A DNA stretch of 64,000 nt, taken from positions 62,001 to 126,000 of the forward strand of contig NZ_JAFEJK010000003.1 in the NCBI RefSeq assembly GCF_016888515.1, in the 5' to 3' direction. Numbering within the stretch: the first letter of the stretch is position 1; every line of letters starts with the position of its first letter. Under the pieces are notes generated by a model. It made no database searches and was not told where the DNA came from. It saw nothing but the letters and a program-made list of their open reading frames with translations. Shown one piece after another: positions 35,159-44,878 of this stretch. The translations under genes were made by a program, and so were the position numbers. The stretch comes from Shimia biformata. GTDB taxonomy: Bacteria; Pseudomonadota; Alphaproteobacteria; Rhodobacterales; Rhodobacteraceae.

Positions 35159-35172
35159 TTGATGCAGGTCAA
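35159..35172 (+). promoter_or_regulatory. FNR box upstream of ccoG
   Basis: TTGATGCAGGTCAA, one mismatch to consensus, centred about 65 bp before the ccoG GTG. A TACAAT -10-like hexamer lies at 35206-35211. Confidence 0.85.
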
Positions 35173-35230
35173 AGTGATCTTTGCCCGGTCCTGAGAAAAG
35201 ACCCTTACAATTCCGAGAGCGAGTGATTCA

Positions 35231-36658
35231 GTGAGCGCCGAACCCCAAGAAAGCCTTTACGCCGCCCGAGAGCCGATCTTCCCAAAGCGGGTGTCCGGCC
35301 CGTTCCGCAATCTCAAGTGGATCATCATGGCGGTGACGCTGGGCATTTACTATCTCGCGCCGTGGATTCGCTGGGACCGGGGCCCCAGCCTGCCGGATCA
35401 GGCGATCCTCGTTGACCTCGCCAACCGCCGCTTTTTCTTCTTCTGGATCGAGATCTGGCCGCATGAATTCTATTTCATCGCCGGTCTTTTGATCATGGCC
35501 GGGCTGGGGTTGTTCCTGTTCACCTCGGCACTGGGCCGGGTCTGGTGCGGCTATGCCTGTCCCCAGACCGTGTGGACCGACCTTTACATCCTTGTCGAAC
35601 GCTGGGTCGAAGGTGACCGCAACGCCCGCCTGCGCCTGCATCGTCAGAAAAAGTGGGACTTCCGCAAGTTCCGCCTGCGCATGACGAAGTGGACGCTTTG
35701 GCTCTTGATCGGCCTCGCCACAGGCGGGGCATGGGTGTTCTATTTCGCTGACGCGCCGACGCTGCTGCGTGACCTGGTGACCGGCAACGCCCATCCGGTG
35801 GCCTATACCACGATGGCCGTCCTGACCTTCACCACCTTCCTGTTCGGCGGTTTCGCGCGGGAACAGATCTGCATCTACGCCTGCCCCTGGCCGCGTATTC
35901 AGGCCGCGATGATGGACGAGGACACGCTGGTTGTCGGTTATCGCGAATGGCGGGGTGAGCCGCGCAAAGGCTCGGCCGAGGTGCGCGCCGGGGAAGAGCA
36001 GGGCGACTGCATCAACTGCATGGCCTGCGTCAATGTCTGCCCGGTGGGGATCGACATCCGCGACGGCCAGCAGCTTGAGTGCATCACCTGCGCCCTGTGT
36101 ATCGACGCCTGTGACGAGATCATGGACAAGATCGGCAAGCCGCGCGGTCTGATCGACTACATGGCATGGTCCGACGAAGAACGCGAAAAGCGGGGCGGCA
36201 CCGCCAAGCCCGTCATCCAGCACATCCTTCGGCCCCGCACTATCCTTTACACCTCGCTCTGGTCGCTGGTTGGTGTGCTGCTGTTGGTGGCTCTGTTCAT
36301 CCGGCCTGACATCTCGGTCACGGTTGCGCCAGTGCGTAACCCGACCTTCGTGACCCTGTCCGACGGGTCGATCCGCAACACCTATGAGGTGCGGCTGCGC
36401 AACAAACATGGCGAGGAACGCCCGTTCCGCATTACCCTGAAAGGCAGCGACTTCCTTCGGGTCGAGCTTGAAGGCACGCCTTATGAAACGGTAAAGGTGC
36501 CCGCGGACTCGACCAAGTTGCAGCGCGTCTATGTGGTTGCACCACCGGGATCGGAACCGGCCTCCAGTGCCTTGACCGACTTCCGCTTCTGGGTCGAGGA
36601 TACGGCAAACGGCGACCGGGTCCATCAGGACACCGTGTTTAACGGAAAGGGCAAATAA
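35231..36658 (+). CDS. ccoG: cbb3 oxidase assembly ferredoxin-like protein CcoG (RdxA/RdxB)
   Basis: A 475-aa membrane protein with several N-terminal helices, two [4Fe-4S] motifs (C260, C263, C266, C270 and C284, C287, C290, C294), a further helix and a C-terminal Ig-like periplasmic domain. CcoG is a cupric reductase feeding Cu(I) to cbb3 assembly. Two more cysteine pairs at membrane edges (WCGYACP, CIYACPWP) fit the family. It starts with GTG and heads ccoGHIS under its own FNR box. Confidence 0.96.
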   Translation: MSAEPQESLYAAREPIFPKRVSGPFRNLKWIIMAVTLGIYYLAPWIRWDRGPSLPDQAILVDLANRRFFFFWIEIWPHEFYFIAGLLIMAGLGLFLFTSALGRVWCGYACPQTVWTDLYILVERWVEGDRNARLRLHRQKKWDFRKFRLRMTKWTLWLLIGLATGGAWVFYFADAPTLLRDLVTGNAHPVAYTTMAVLTFTTFLFGGFAREQICIYACPWPRIQAAMMDEDTLVVGYREWRGEPRKGSAEVRAGEEQGDCINCMACVNVCPVGIDIRDGQQLECITCALCIDACDEIMDKIGKPRGLIDYMAWSDEEREKRGGTAKPVIQHILRPRTILYTSLWSLVGVLLLVALFIRPDISVTVAPVRNPTFVTLSDGSIRNTYEVRLRNKHGEERPFRITLKGSDFLRVELEGTPYETVKVPADSTKLQRVYVVAPPGSEPASSALTDFRFWVEDTANGDRVHQDTVFNGKGK

Positions 36659-37116
36659 TGGCCGAACGCAAATTCACCGGGCGCCATGCCGCCATGGTCT
36701 TTATCGGCGCCTTTGCCATCATCATCGGCGTGAACATTGTTCTGGCCTATAGCGCGGTCAAGACCTTCCCGGGCCTTGAGGTCAAGAACTCTTATGTCGC
36801 CAGCCAGGAGTTCGACGACCGCCGCGAAGCACAAGAGGCGCTGGGCTGGACCGTGAAGGCCCGTTCCACCGGCGGCCTGTTGATCCTGTCGATCACAGAT
36901 GCGCAAGGCAAGCCGGTTGAGGTTCAGACTCTGGACGCCGTGCTAGGCCGGCCAACCCATGTGCAGGACGACATGACCCCCGATTTCAAGTTTGACGGCA
37001 CCGCCTATGTCGCACCCGTGGAACTGTCGGACGGTAACTGGAACATCCGCATGACCGCATTGGCGCCCGATGGCACCGAGTTCACCCAGCGCGTCGTCCT
37101 GATTGTCGGAGACTGA
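36658..37116 (+). CDS. ccoH: cbb3 oxidase maturation protein CcoH (FixH)
   Basis: A 152-aa single-span protein with an N-terminal membrane anchor (HAAMVFIGAFAIIIGVNIVLAY) and a periplasmic FixH domain (SYVASQEFDDRREAQEALGW). It associates with the oxidase during assembly. The ATG overlaps the ccoG stop by one base (TAATG). Confidence 0.93.
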   Translation: MAERKFTGRHAAMVFIGAFAIIIGVNIVLAYSAVKTFPGLEVKNSYVASQEFDDRREAQEALGWTVKARSTGGLLILSITDAQGKPVEVQTLDAVLGRPTHVQDDMTPDFKFDGTAYVAPVELSDGNWNIRMTALAPDGTEFTQRVVLIVGD

Positions 37117-37121
37117 ATGAC

Positions 37122-39311
37122 GTGACCGCAACCCTGCGCCCTCCTGTTTCGGCCTGTCCCGCCTGTGACGCCGTCCCCGCCGCCGAAGCGCTTGCGGCCG
37201 GGGCCGAGGCACAGCAGGACGCGCGCGTGGCGCTATCTGTGCCGGGGGTGCATTGCGCCGCCTGCATCTCGACCGTCGAAGGGGCGCTGGCCAAGCATCC
37301 GGGCGTGAAGTCGGCGCGGGTGAACCTGACCCTGAAACGCGCCAGCGTCGAGGCCGACCCCGAAGTCGCCGCCGCCGATCTGGTCGCAGTGCTGGCCAAG
37401 GTCGGATACGAGGCGCATGAACTGGACGCCGGGACCCTCAGCGCAACGCAGACGGACAAGGCGGGGCGTGACCTGTTGATGCGGCTGGCGGTGGCCGGGT
37501 TTGCGTCGATGAACGTGATGCTGCTGTCGATTTCAGTCTGGTCCGGGGCCGAGGCCGCGACGCGTGACATGTTCCACTGGATTTCCGCCGCCATCGCGCT
37601 GCCGACCATCGTCTTTGCCGGCCGCCCCTTCTATGTCAGCGCGTGGAACGCCCTGAAACACCGCCGCCTGAACATGGATGTGCCGATTGTTCTGGCGATT
37701 GTGCTGGCGGTTGTGACCTCGCTCTGGGAAACCTCCCTTTCGGGTGAACACGCCTATTTCGACGCCGCGCTTGCGCTGGTCTTCTTCCTTCTGGCGGGGC
37801 GATACCTCGATCACCGCACCCGCGCCGTGGCCCGGTCCGCCGCCGAGGAACTGGCCGCGCTGGAAGTGCCCCGCGCCATCCGCGTCGTGGATGGCGTCGA
37901 GGAAACCGTTCAGGTGGCAACGCTGGCTGTTGGCGACCTGGTCATGGTGCGCCCCGGTGGGCGGATGCCGGTGGACGGCGAGATCGTCGAGGGCCGCTCG
38001 GAACTGGACCGTTCGCTTCTGACCGGAGAAACCCTGCCGGTCTTTGCCGAACCCGGTCTGGCGGTCAGCGCAGGAGAGGTGAACCTCACCGGCCCGCTCC
38101 TGATCCGCGCCACTGCGGTCGGAGAGCAGACCTCGCTGCACCGCATGGCCGACCTTGTCGCCATCGCCGAGTCCGGCAGGTCGAACTATACCTCGCTGGC
38201 CGACAGCGCCGCCAAGCTTTACGCGCCGGGCGTGCATATCCTGTCGGCGCTTTCGTTCCTGGGCTGGTATCTTTACACCTTCGACATGCGCACCGCGCTG
38301 AATATTGCCGCTGCGGTGCTGATTATCACCTGCCCCTGTGCGCTGGGTCTTGCCGTTCCTGCCGTCACCACCGCCGCGTCAGGCCGTCTGTTCCGCAAGG
38401 GCATGCTGATCAAGCATTCCACCGCGCTGGAGCGGCTGGCAACCGTGGACACGGTGGTCTTTGACAAGACCGGCACGCTGACCGCTGGCACGCCCAGCCT
38501 GACCAATCTTGCCGATCATGACCCGCGCGACCTGTCCATTGCGCTGGCACTGGCGGCAGGATCCGCCCACCCGCTGTCACGCGCATTGGCCGAAGCCGCG
38601 ACAAAGGCCGGGATCATCGCGGCCGATGTGGAAAATATCGAAGAAGTGCCGGGCTTTGGCACCCAGGGGGGCTGGCGCGGGCAACGCGTCCGGCTGGGGC
38701 GGGCCAGCTGGATAGGGACGCAACCGCTGGCCCAAACCTCGGCGTTTTTGCGGATCGGGGACGCAGCTCCGGTCGCCTTCAGCTTTACCGACTCGCTGCG
38801 TGATGGCGCGAAAGAGGCGGTCGATGCGCTGATCAACGACGGGATCGAGGTCATGCTGATCTCGGGTGACTCCACCTGCGCGGTCGAGGAGCTTGCCACC
38901 CGGTTGGGCATCACCAAATGGATCGCCGAGGCCCTGCCCGAAGACAAGGCCGCCCGGATCGCGGCGCTGGGCGATCAGGGCAAGAAGGTGCTGATGGTCG
39001 GTGACGGGCTGAACGACACCGCCGCGCTTGCCGGGGCGCATGTCTCGATCTCACCCGCATCTGCGCTGGATGCGGCGCGGGTGGCGTCGGATATCGTGCT
39101 TCTTGGCGGCGACCTCAGCCCGATCGCCGACGCGCTGATCACGGCAAGATCGGCAATCAAGCGTATCCGCGAGAACTTCCAGATCGCCACGGTCTATAAC
39201 GTCATTGCGGTTCCGCTGGCGGTGGCGGGGCTGGCAACACCGCTGATTGCGGCGCTTGCCATGTCGCTGTCGTCGATCACAGTGTCCCTGAACGCGCTGC
39301 GCCTGAGGTAA
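37122..39311 (+). CDS. ccoI: Copper-translocating P-type ATPase CcoI (FixI)
   Basis: A 729-aa P1B-type ATPase that supplies copper for cbb3. An N-terminal CPAC motif precedes a heavy-metal domain with CAAC (C45, C48). The CPC membrane motif is at 404-406 (TCPCALG), the phosphorylation site D448 in DKTGTLT and the hinge GDGLNDT follow. It starts with GTG, 5 bp after ccoH. The genome may also hold a separate CopA for detoxification. Confidence 0.96.
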   Translation: MTATLRPPVSACPACDAVPAAEALAAGAEAQQDARVALSVPGVHCAACISTVEGALAKHPGVKSARVNLTLKRASVEADPEVAAADLVAVLAKVGYEAHELDAGTLSATQTDKAGRDLLMRLAVAGFASMNVMLLSISVWSGAEAATRDMFHWISAAIALPTIVFAGRPFYVSAWNALKHRRLNMDVPIVLAIVLAVVTSLWETSLSGEHAYFDAALALVFFLLAGRYLDHRTRAVARSAAEELAALEVPRAIRVVDGVEETVQVATLAVGDLVMVRPGGRMPVDGEIVEGRSELDRSLLTGETLPVFAEPGLAVSAGEVNLTGPLLIRATAVGEQTSLHRMADLVAIAESGRSNYTSLADSAAKLYAPGVHILSALSFLGWYLYTFDMRTALNIAAAVLIITCPCALGLAVPAVTTAASGRLFRKGMLIKHSTALERLATVDTVVFDKTGTLTAGTPSLTNLADHDPRDLSIALALAAGSAHPLSRALAEAATKAGIIAADVENIEEVPGFGTQGGWRGQRVRLGRASWIGTQPLAQTSAFLRIGDAAPVAFSFTDSLRDGAKEAVDALINDGIEVMLISGDSTCAVEELATRLGITKWIAEALPEDKAARIAALGDQGKKVLMVGDGLNDTAALAGAHVSISPASALDAARVASDIVLLGGDLSPIADALITARSAIKRIRENFQIATVYNVIAVPLAVAGLATPLIAALAMSLSSITVSLNALRLR

Positions 39312-39315
39312 GCCG

Positions 39316-39474
39316 ATGAACGTCTTGTTCTTCCTGATCCCGATTTCGCTGCTTCTGGGCGGCGTGGGCCTTGTCGCGTTTCTCTATACCGTGCGCTCGA
39401 ACCAGTATGACGACCCCGAGGGCGACGCCAACCGCATCCTCAGCGGTCAGTATGACGACAAGCCCCGATCCTGA
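39316..39474 (+). CDS. ccoS: cbb3 oxidase assembly protein CcoS
   Basis: A 52-aa single-span protein MNVLFFLIPISLLLGGVGLV with the family tail YDDPEGDANRIL. CcoS is needed for heme/copper insertion into cbb3. It begins 4 bp after the ccoI stop and closes the ccoGHIS operon. Too short for many gene finders, but the family signature is clear. Confidence 0.95.
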   Translation: MNVLFFLIPISLLLGGVGLVAFLYTVRSNQYDDPEGDANRILSGQYDDKPRS

Positions 39475-39489
39475 CGCACTGTCCCCGGA

Positions 39490-40182
39490 TCAGGCAAAGG
39501 TCACTTCTGCCGGGGACAGCCCGGCAATCTCGACAGCACAGGTCTGACCGGGTTCGATTGCACCGACCCCCGCCGGGGTGCCGGTCATGATCAAATCGCC
39601 CGGTGCCAGTGTCACAAGACGGCTGAGGAAGGCGATGATGTCGGCGGTGGGCCAGATCATCTCGGACAGATCGCCCGATTGCCGCGCTTCACCGTCGACC
39701 GTGCAGGTGATGGCGCCGGACGTCATCGGCCCGGTCTGCGCGATCGGGTGCAGGGGGCCGATTACGGCGGAATTGTCAAAGCCCTTGGCCATGTCCCAGG
39801 GCCGCCGCGTGGCCTTGGCCTCGGCCTGAAGGTCACGACGGGTCAGATCGTTTCCGGCGGCAAATCCCCAGATATGCTCCATGGCATCCGGCGCGTCGAT
39901 ATTTGCACCACCCTTGCCGATGGCCACAACCAGTTCCGCCTCGTGATGCAGGTTCTGCGTCATCGGCGGAAACGGGATCGTCAGCCCAGACGGAATTGCG
40001 GCATCGGCGGGCTTGGTAAAGAAAAACGGCGGTTCGGCATCCGGGTCATTTCCCATCTCGCGTGCGTGTTCGGCATAGTTGCGGCCAACGCAGAAAATGC
40101 GGCGCACCGGAAACAGGTCATCCGACCCGGCAACTGGCAGGCAAGTCGGGGCAGGGGCGGGGAGGACAAAGGACTGGGTCAT
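39490..40182 (-). CDS. Fumarylacetoacetate hydrolase family protein
   Basis: A 230-aa enzyme of the FAH superfamily (fumarylpyruvate hydrolase/oxaloacetate tautomerase-like size). The start of the fold (FCVGRNYAEHAREMG), the metal-binding HHEAELVV with ExE, and the MTGTPAGVG loop are present. Members cleave C-C bonds of acylpyruvates or decarboxylate oxaloacetate; the substrate is not fixed by sequence. It is convergent with ccoS. Confidence 0.88.
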   Translation of the reverse strand: MTQSFVLPAPAPTCLPVAGSDDLFPVRRIFCVGRNYAEHAREMGNDPDAEPPFFFTKPADAAIPSGLTIPFPPMTQNLHHEAELVVAIGKGGANIDAPDAMEHIWGFAAGNDLTRRDLQAEAKATRRPWDMAKGFDNSAVIGPLHPIAQTGPMTSGAITCTVDGEARQSGDLSEMIWPTADIIAFLSRLVTLAPGDLIMTGTPAGVGAIEPGQTCAVEIAGLSPAEVTFA

Positions 40183-40236
40183 GCGCCAGTCATGCCGCGC
40201 GGTTCGGACCTTGGCAAGCAAAAGGCAATTTGACGG

Positions 40237-41628
40237 TCAGGACGGCGGTCCCAGCATGAAGCAATTGACGTGCCGCGCCTGCAACCGGCGGCAAGCCAGT
40301 TCCGCGGTTTCGCGGTTCAGCCCCATGAAATTCGCGTCGAACCCGCGCGGTGTCTGCACGACCTTGCGCAGCGCGCCATCCAGCGTCGCCATCTCCGACA
40401 GCGCGGTTTTCAACAAAACCTTCTCGGCCGCATAGCGCGAGGCATAGCGCCCGACATTGATACCCCAGTGCCGCCCGCCGCTGGTGGACAGCCGGGTCAC
40501 GACCTCGGGTTCCGAGGATGCGATCTCTTCGGCCGTTTCATCCTCAACCTTGGACGCCAGAACCAACGACCCGTCTTCGGCGGGTTTCACCTTCTGCGCC
40601 TCTTTCAGCGCCTGGCGGATGTCGTCCTCGATCTCGGTTGCGGTGGTCAGCTGCGTGGCCTTTGCCACCGCAATTTCGCCATTGGGCCGCAGTTTCGGGC
40701 GTGGGCTTTGTTTCACCACTGACGCGACGCGGACGCGTTTGCCGCCATCCGATGAACCCGTGCCGGTGTAGTCGGGCAGCGGAGGCTTGCGAAAGGCCAC
40801 CTGGCTGGGTGCGCGCCGGAACCCAAGGTCCAGAAGCTCGGCCACTTTGGCATTCCGTGTCGCGGTCGAGCGCCCGCCAAACACGGTTGCGATGATACGT
40901 TCATTGCCGCGTTCCGCCGACGCCACAAGGTTGAACCCGGCGGCGCGGGTGTATCCAGTCTTGATCCCGTCGGCGCCGCGATAGGCATCCAGAAGCCTGC
41001 GGTTGGTGTTCGACACTTCCTTGATCCCGGCATGGGTCGAGCGGCGCGAGAACAGGTTGTAATATTGCGGATAGTCATAAAGCAGGTGCCGTCCCAGCGT
41101 GGTCATGTCCCGCGCAGTCGACAGATGCCCGGACTCGGTCAGCCCGTGGGCATTGCGAAATGTCGTGTTGGTCATCCCAAGCGCCTTCGCCGTGCGGTTC
41201 ATGCGGCGGGCAAAAGCGGCCTCGCTGCCGCTGATCGCCTCACCGATCGCGGTGGCGGCGTCATTGGCCGATTTCACAGCGGCGGCGCGGATCAGATAGC
41301 GCAGCGCGATGCTTTGCCCCGCCTTCAGTCCCAGCTTCGACGGTGGCTCAGAGGCCGCGTGGGTCGAGATGCGCACGCGGGTATCCAGCGAGATTTCGCC
41401 GTTTTTCACCGCCTCAAAGGCAATATACAGGGTCATCATCTTGGTCAGAGAGGCCGGGTGCAGCCGGGTATCGGCATTGCGCGCATGCAGAACTTCACCC
41501 GACCGGGCGTCAACCACCATCGCGGCATAGGGCGCGGCGGCAACCGAAACCGGCGCCGCGATCAACATCCAGAATGCCGCAATCAGAATGAACCCAAAGC
41601 GGGTCGGCGCACTCAGCCGAACCTTCAT
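40237..41628 (-). CDS. D-alanyl-D-alanine carboxypeptidase with C-terminal SPOR-like domain
   Basis: A 463-aa penicillin-binding protein of the PBP5/DacA type. A signal peptide (FGFILIAAFWMLIAAPVSVAAA) is followed by the SxxK motif SLTK, SxN as SAND and KTG in GIKTGYTRAAG, so it is catalytically complete and trims peptidoglycan stem peptides. The last ~75 residues (GINVGRYASRYAAEKVLLK to the end) look like a SPOR domain, which binds denuded septal glycans. The ATG MKVRLSAP is chosen over upstream Met codons to give a normal signal peptide. Confidence 0.9.
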   Translation of the reverse strand: MKVRLSAPTRFGFILIAAFWMLIAAPVSVAAAPYAAMVVDARSGEVLHARNADTRLHPASLTKMMTLYIAFEAVKNGEISLDTRVRISTHAASEPPSKLGLKAGQSIALRYLIRAAAVKSANDAATAIGEAISGSEAAFARRMNRTAKALGMTNTTFRNAHGLTESGHLSTARDMTTLGRHLLYDYPQYYNLFSRRSTHAGIKEVSNTNRRLLDAYRGADGIKTGYTRAAGFNLVASAERGNERIIATVFGGRSTATRNAKVAELLDLGFRRAPSQVAFRKPPLPDYTGTGSSDGGKRVRVASVVKQSPRPKLRPNGEIAVAKATQLTTATEIEDDIRQALKEAQKVKPAEDGSLVLASKVEDETAEEIASSEPEVVTRLSTSGGRHWGINVGRYASRYAAEKVLLKTALSEMATLDGALRKVVQTPRGFDANFMGLNRETAELACRRLQARHVNCFMLGPPS

Positions 41629-41829
41629 GATAACTGCCTTTTTTTGCCTCATGCCGCCGGTTTTCCGGCTGGTCACATTAATTGCTTAACAGGCTAACAC
41701 AGCCCAATGCGCGAATAAACCCATAGCTTGCATTGATTTTTCATGTTGTCTGCTTTCTGCCGCTCCAGATTTTGTGGAAACACACGCCGCACCCCCAACA
41801 CTGTCGATTGTGGCGGGAATATGGCGGGG

Positions 41830-42531
41830 TCAGCCGATGGTTTCGACCAGCGCGGGCAGCCCGCCAAGGTCGGGCAGCTCGACAAAACGTGGATGGCTGT
41901 CCGGTGCCTCGGCATGTTCAAGATCCCACGTCAGGTCATGTGGTACGAACACCCCCCAGCTTCCGGCCTCGATCGCCGGCACCACGTCGGATTTCATCGA
42001 ATTCCCCGCCATCAGCGCCCGATCCGCCCCGTCGCCGTGGCGGGCAAAGACATCCGAATAGACCTGCGGCGTTTTCTGCGACACGATCTCGACCCAGTCG
42101 AACATGTCGCCCAGTCCCGATTGCGCCAGTTTTCGTTCCTGGTCCAGCAGGTCGCCCTTGGTGATCAGGATCAACCGGTGCGACCCGGCCAGCGCCTCTA
42201 CCGCGTCGCGGGCATGGGGCAGCAATTCGATCGGATGGGCCAGCATCTCGCGGCCTGCGTCCATGATTTCGGAGATGACGCGGGCGGGGACCTGTTCCTC
42301 GGTCACTTCGATGGCGGTTTCGATCATCGACAACACGAAGCCCTTGATGCCGAACCCGTAGTGGCCGATGTTGCGCCGCTCTGCCGCCAGAAGCCGCTGA
42401 TCCAGATGATCGGCGGGCGCGAAATCCGCCAGCAACGCTGCGAATCGTTCCTGGGTCATGCGGAAGAACCGCTCGTTGTGCCACAGCGTATCATCCGCAT
42501 CGAAACCGATTGTGGTGAGTTTTTGCGCCAT
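41830..42531 (-). CDS. HAD family hydrolase (YjjG-like)
   Basis: A 233-aa cytoplasmic phosphatase. HAD motif I is FDADDTLW, motif II LITKG, and motif III/IV lies around [17 protein letters not shown]. The size and cap region fit nucleotide/sugar-phosphate phosphatases. It is divergent from clpS by 78 bp. Confidence 0.87.
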   Translation of the reverse strand: MAQKLTTIGFDADDTLWHNERFFRMTQERFAALLADFAPADHLDQRLLAAERRNIGHYGFGIKGFVLSMIETAIEVTEEQVPARVISEIMDAGREMLAHPIELLPHARDAVEALAGSHRLILITKGDLLDQERKLAQSGLGDMFDWVEIVSQKTPQVYSDVFARHGDGADRALMAGNSMKSDVVPAIEAGSWGVFVPHDLTWDLEHAEAPDSHPRFVELPDLGGLPALVETIG

Positions 42532-42609
42532 GAAAGGGTCTCCTGCGGTTTGCCCCTCTTTTCTGGGGCCGTGGTCAGGTTATATAGGGTTTCGATGCAA
42601 GGAAACCGG

Positions 42610-42960
42610 ATGCGCAATTTGATGGCCCAAAAGCCGCTTCATATGTCAGGCGACAAGGACGACGACAATGACGTCGGCGTCGCCCTGCAAACGCGCACCC
42701 GCACCAAGCGGCCGCCGCTTTACAAGGTGCTTCTGCTGAATGACGACTATACCCCGATGGAGTTCGTCGTTCATATTCTCGAACGGTTCTTCGGCCTGAG
42801 CCATGCGCAGGCCTTTGAAATCATGCTGACCGTCCACAAGAAGGGCGTCGCCGTCGTTGGAGTGTTCAGCCACGAGATCGCCGAAACCAAGGTGACGCAG
42901 GTCATGGACTTCGCCCGCCGTCACCAGCATCCCCTGCAATGCACCATGGAAAAGGAGTGA
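42610..42960 (+). CDS. clpS: ATP-dependent Clp protease adaptor ClpS
   Basis: A 116-aa N-end-rule adaptor that delivers substrates with bulky N-terminal residues to ClpA. The core [20 protein letters not shown] and the later [11 protein letters not shown] are diagnostic. The N-terminal extension is acidic and flexible. The start at 42610 has AAGGAAA four bases upstream; internal ATGs at 42622 and 42643 are alternatives. Confidence 0.93.
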   Translation: MRNLMAQKPLHMSGDKDDDNDVGVALQTRTRTKRPPLYKVLLLNDDYTPMEFVVHILERFFGLSHAQAFEIMLTVHKKGVAVVGVFSHEIAETKVTQVMDFARRHQHPLQCTMEKE

Positions 42961-42991
42961 TCCGCGCCGTCTGGCGGGATCATGATTGCCA

Positions 42992-43972
42992 ATGACTCAT
43001 GCGCGTTTGCCTTTGGCGCTCGATGGGGCCGGGTTGGTCCTGCCTGAGGGAAGGATCGCGGTTTTCGGACCGAATGCCCTGACCGATCTGTCCGTCCTGC
43101 CATGTGACCGGGTGCAGGTCGTCACCGGGTTCAAACCCGATTACGACGCGCTGCAGGCGCAGGGTTATGACTGCGTGACCGAGGCAACGGGCGACTTTGA
43201 TGCGGCGCTGGTGTTCTTGCCGCGCGCGAAGGCGCTGGCACAGGCGCGCATCGAAATTGCGGCGCGGCTGGCGCGGCTGGTTATCGTCGACGGACAAAAG
43301 ACGGACGGAGTCGACTCGATCTGGAAAGCCTGCCGCCAACGCGCCGATATTCTGGGCGGCATGTCCAAGGGGCATGGCCGGCTGTTCTGGTTCCAAAATG
43401 GCGATTTCGCGGATTGGGCCGCCCCGGAAAGCCAGACCATAGACGGCGGGTTCCTTACCCGACCCGGTGTGTTTTCCGCCGACGGGATCGACCCGGCCTC
43501 AAGGCTTCTTGCAGCGTCCCTGCCCGAGAAGCTGGGTAAACATGTTGCCGATCTGGGGGCAGGGTGGGGCTATCTTTCATCCGCCGTGCTGACCCGACCG
43601 GGGGTGGAAACCCTGCATCTGGTCGAGGCCGACCATGACGCGCTGAGCTGCGCGCGCACCAATATCGGCGACCCGCGCGCAAGTTTCCACTGGGCCGACG
43701 GCACCGCCTGGACCGCGCCGCAACTGTTGGATGCCGTGGTGATGAACCCACCGTTTCACACGTCGCGCGCCGCCGAACCCGCACTGGGCCGCGCCTTTAT
43801 CGCCAACGCCGCCCGCAATCTTGCGCCGTCGGGCAAGCTGTGGATGGTTTCAAACCGTCATCTGCCCTACGAGGCCGAGCTTGAGGCGCGCTTTGGAAAG
43901 GTCGAAGAGATCGGCGGCGACAGCCGGTTCAAGCTGCACCTTGCGCAAAGACCAACTCGCACGCGGCGCTGA
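42992..43972 (+). CDS. Class I SAM-dependent methyltransferase (RsmC/RlmG-like)
   Basis: A 326-aa protein of two related halves, as in the RsmC/RlmG 16S/23S rRNA guanine-N2 methyltransferases. The C-terminal catalytic domain has the SAM motif VADLGAGWGYLSSAVL and the NPPFH catalytic tetrad region. The N-terminal half is a degenerate methyltransferase fold. The exact rRNA position is not certain. It starts with ATG after a short gap from clpS. Confidence 0.85.
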   Translation: MTHARLPLALDGAGLVLPEGRIAVFGPNALTDLSVLPCDRVQVVTGFKPDYDALQAQGYDCVTEATGDFDAALVFLPRAKALAQARIEIAARLARLVIVDGQKTDGVDSIWKACRQRADILGGMSKGHGRLFWFQNGDFADWAAPESQTIDGGFLTRPGVFSADGIDPASRLLAASLPEKLGKHVADLGAGWGYLSSAVLTRPGVETLHLVEADHDALSCARTNIGDPRASFHWADGTAWTAPQLLDAVVMNPPFHTSRAAEPALGRAFIANAARNLAPSGKLWMVSNRHLPYEAELEARFGKVEEIGGDSRFKLHLAQRPTRTRR

Positions 43973-44010
43973 AACCGCGTAACCTCGGCCAGAATCAGGA
44001 GGTCAGCCCA

Positions 44011-44811
44011 ATGTCTTTTTCCATCGCGGGCAAAACTGCCATCGTGACCGGGGCGGCCAATGGCATCGGCCTCGCCATCGCGCGGCATTTCGTCGAGAAC
44101 GGCGCGAATGTCATGTTTGCTGACATGGACGACAAAAGCCTGAAGCGGGAACTGGGTGAAAACCCCGACGATGGCAATATCCGGTTTTTTGCCTGCGACC
44201 TGCGCGAAAGACTGTCGATTGCCAATCTTCTGTCAGCGACGCTGGATGCCTATGACAAGGTCGATATCCTTGTGAATGCCTGCCGCCAGGTGGTGACGAC
44301 CGACCCTCTGGACCCCGACGACGCGTCTGTCGAACTGATGATCCAGCAGAACCTGATGACCAGCCTGCGACTGAGCCAGATCATCGCCAAGCGCATGATC
44401 AAACAGGGCGAGGATCAGCCAGAGGGCCAGGTGGGGTCGATCGTCAACCTGTCCTCAATCGCGGCGCGCCGCACCCATCCCGACCTTCTTGGCTATTCCG
44501 TCTCAACTGCCGCGCTGGACCAGATGACCCGCTCGATGGCGGTGGCGCTGGCGCCACATCGCATCCGGGTGAACGCGGTCTCGTTCGGTTCCGTGATGAG
44601 TGCCAGCCTCCAGGACGCATTGCGCGAAAATGACGGCTATCGCGAGGATATCGAGGATCACACGCCGCTGGGCCGGGTGGCCGCGCCGCATGAGCTGGCC
44701 GAAGCGGTGCAGTTCCTTGCCAGCGAGGGTGCCGGGTTCATGACCGGGCAGATCGTGACACTGGATGGCGGACGCACTCTGCTTGATCCGGTCGCCGCCC
44801 CGGCGCACTGA
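44011..44811 (+). CDS. SDR family oxidoreductase
   Basis: A 266-aa short-chain dehydrogenase with the cofactor motif TGAANGIGLAIA and a catalytic serine in NLSSIAA. The YxxxK position reads YSVSTAALDQM, so the usual lysine is not at the canonical place; the catalytic set looks incomplete. A strong AGGAGG precedes the ATG. The gene lies 67 bp before hemF. Substrate unknown. Confidence 0.82.
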   Translation: MSFSIAGKTAIVTGAANGIGLAIARHFVENGANVMFADMDDKSLKRELGENPDDGNIRFFACDLRERLSIANLLSATLDAYDKVDILVNACRQVVTTDPLDPDDASVELMIQQNLMTSLRLSQIIAKRMIKQGEDQPEGQVGSIVNLSSIAARRTHPDLLGYSVSTAALDQMTRSMAVALAPHRIRVNAVSFGSVMSASLQDALRENDGYREDIEDHTPLGRVAAPHELAEAVQFLASEGAGFMTGQIVTLDGGRTLLDPVAAPAH

Positions 44812-44878
44812 TCCGTCCGATTGACAATTGCCCTGCCGATGGCCGGAATTTGCACGATATTCAGAAAGTTGACGACCC

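Noticed and set aside
34905-35162. 85-codon open frame between ccoP and ccoG
   Set aside because: No ribosome site or domain, and it crosses the predicted sRNA terminator hairpin.
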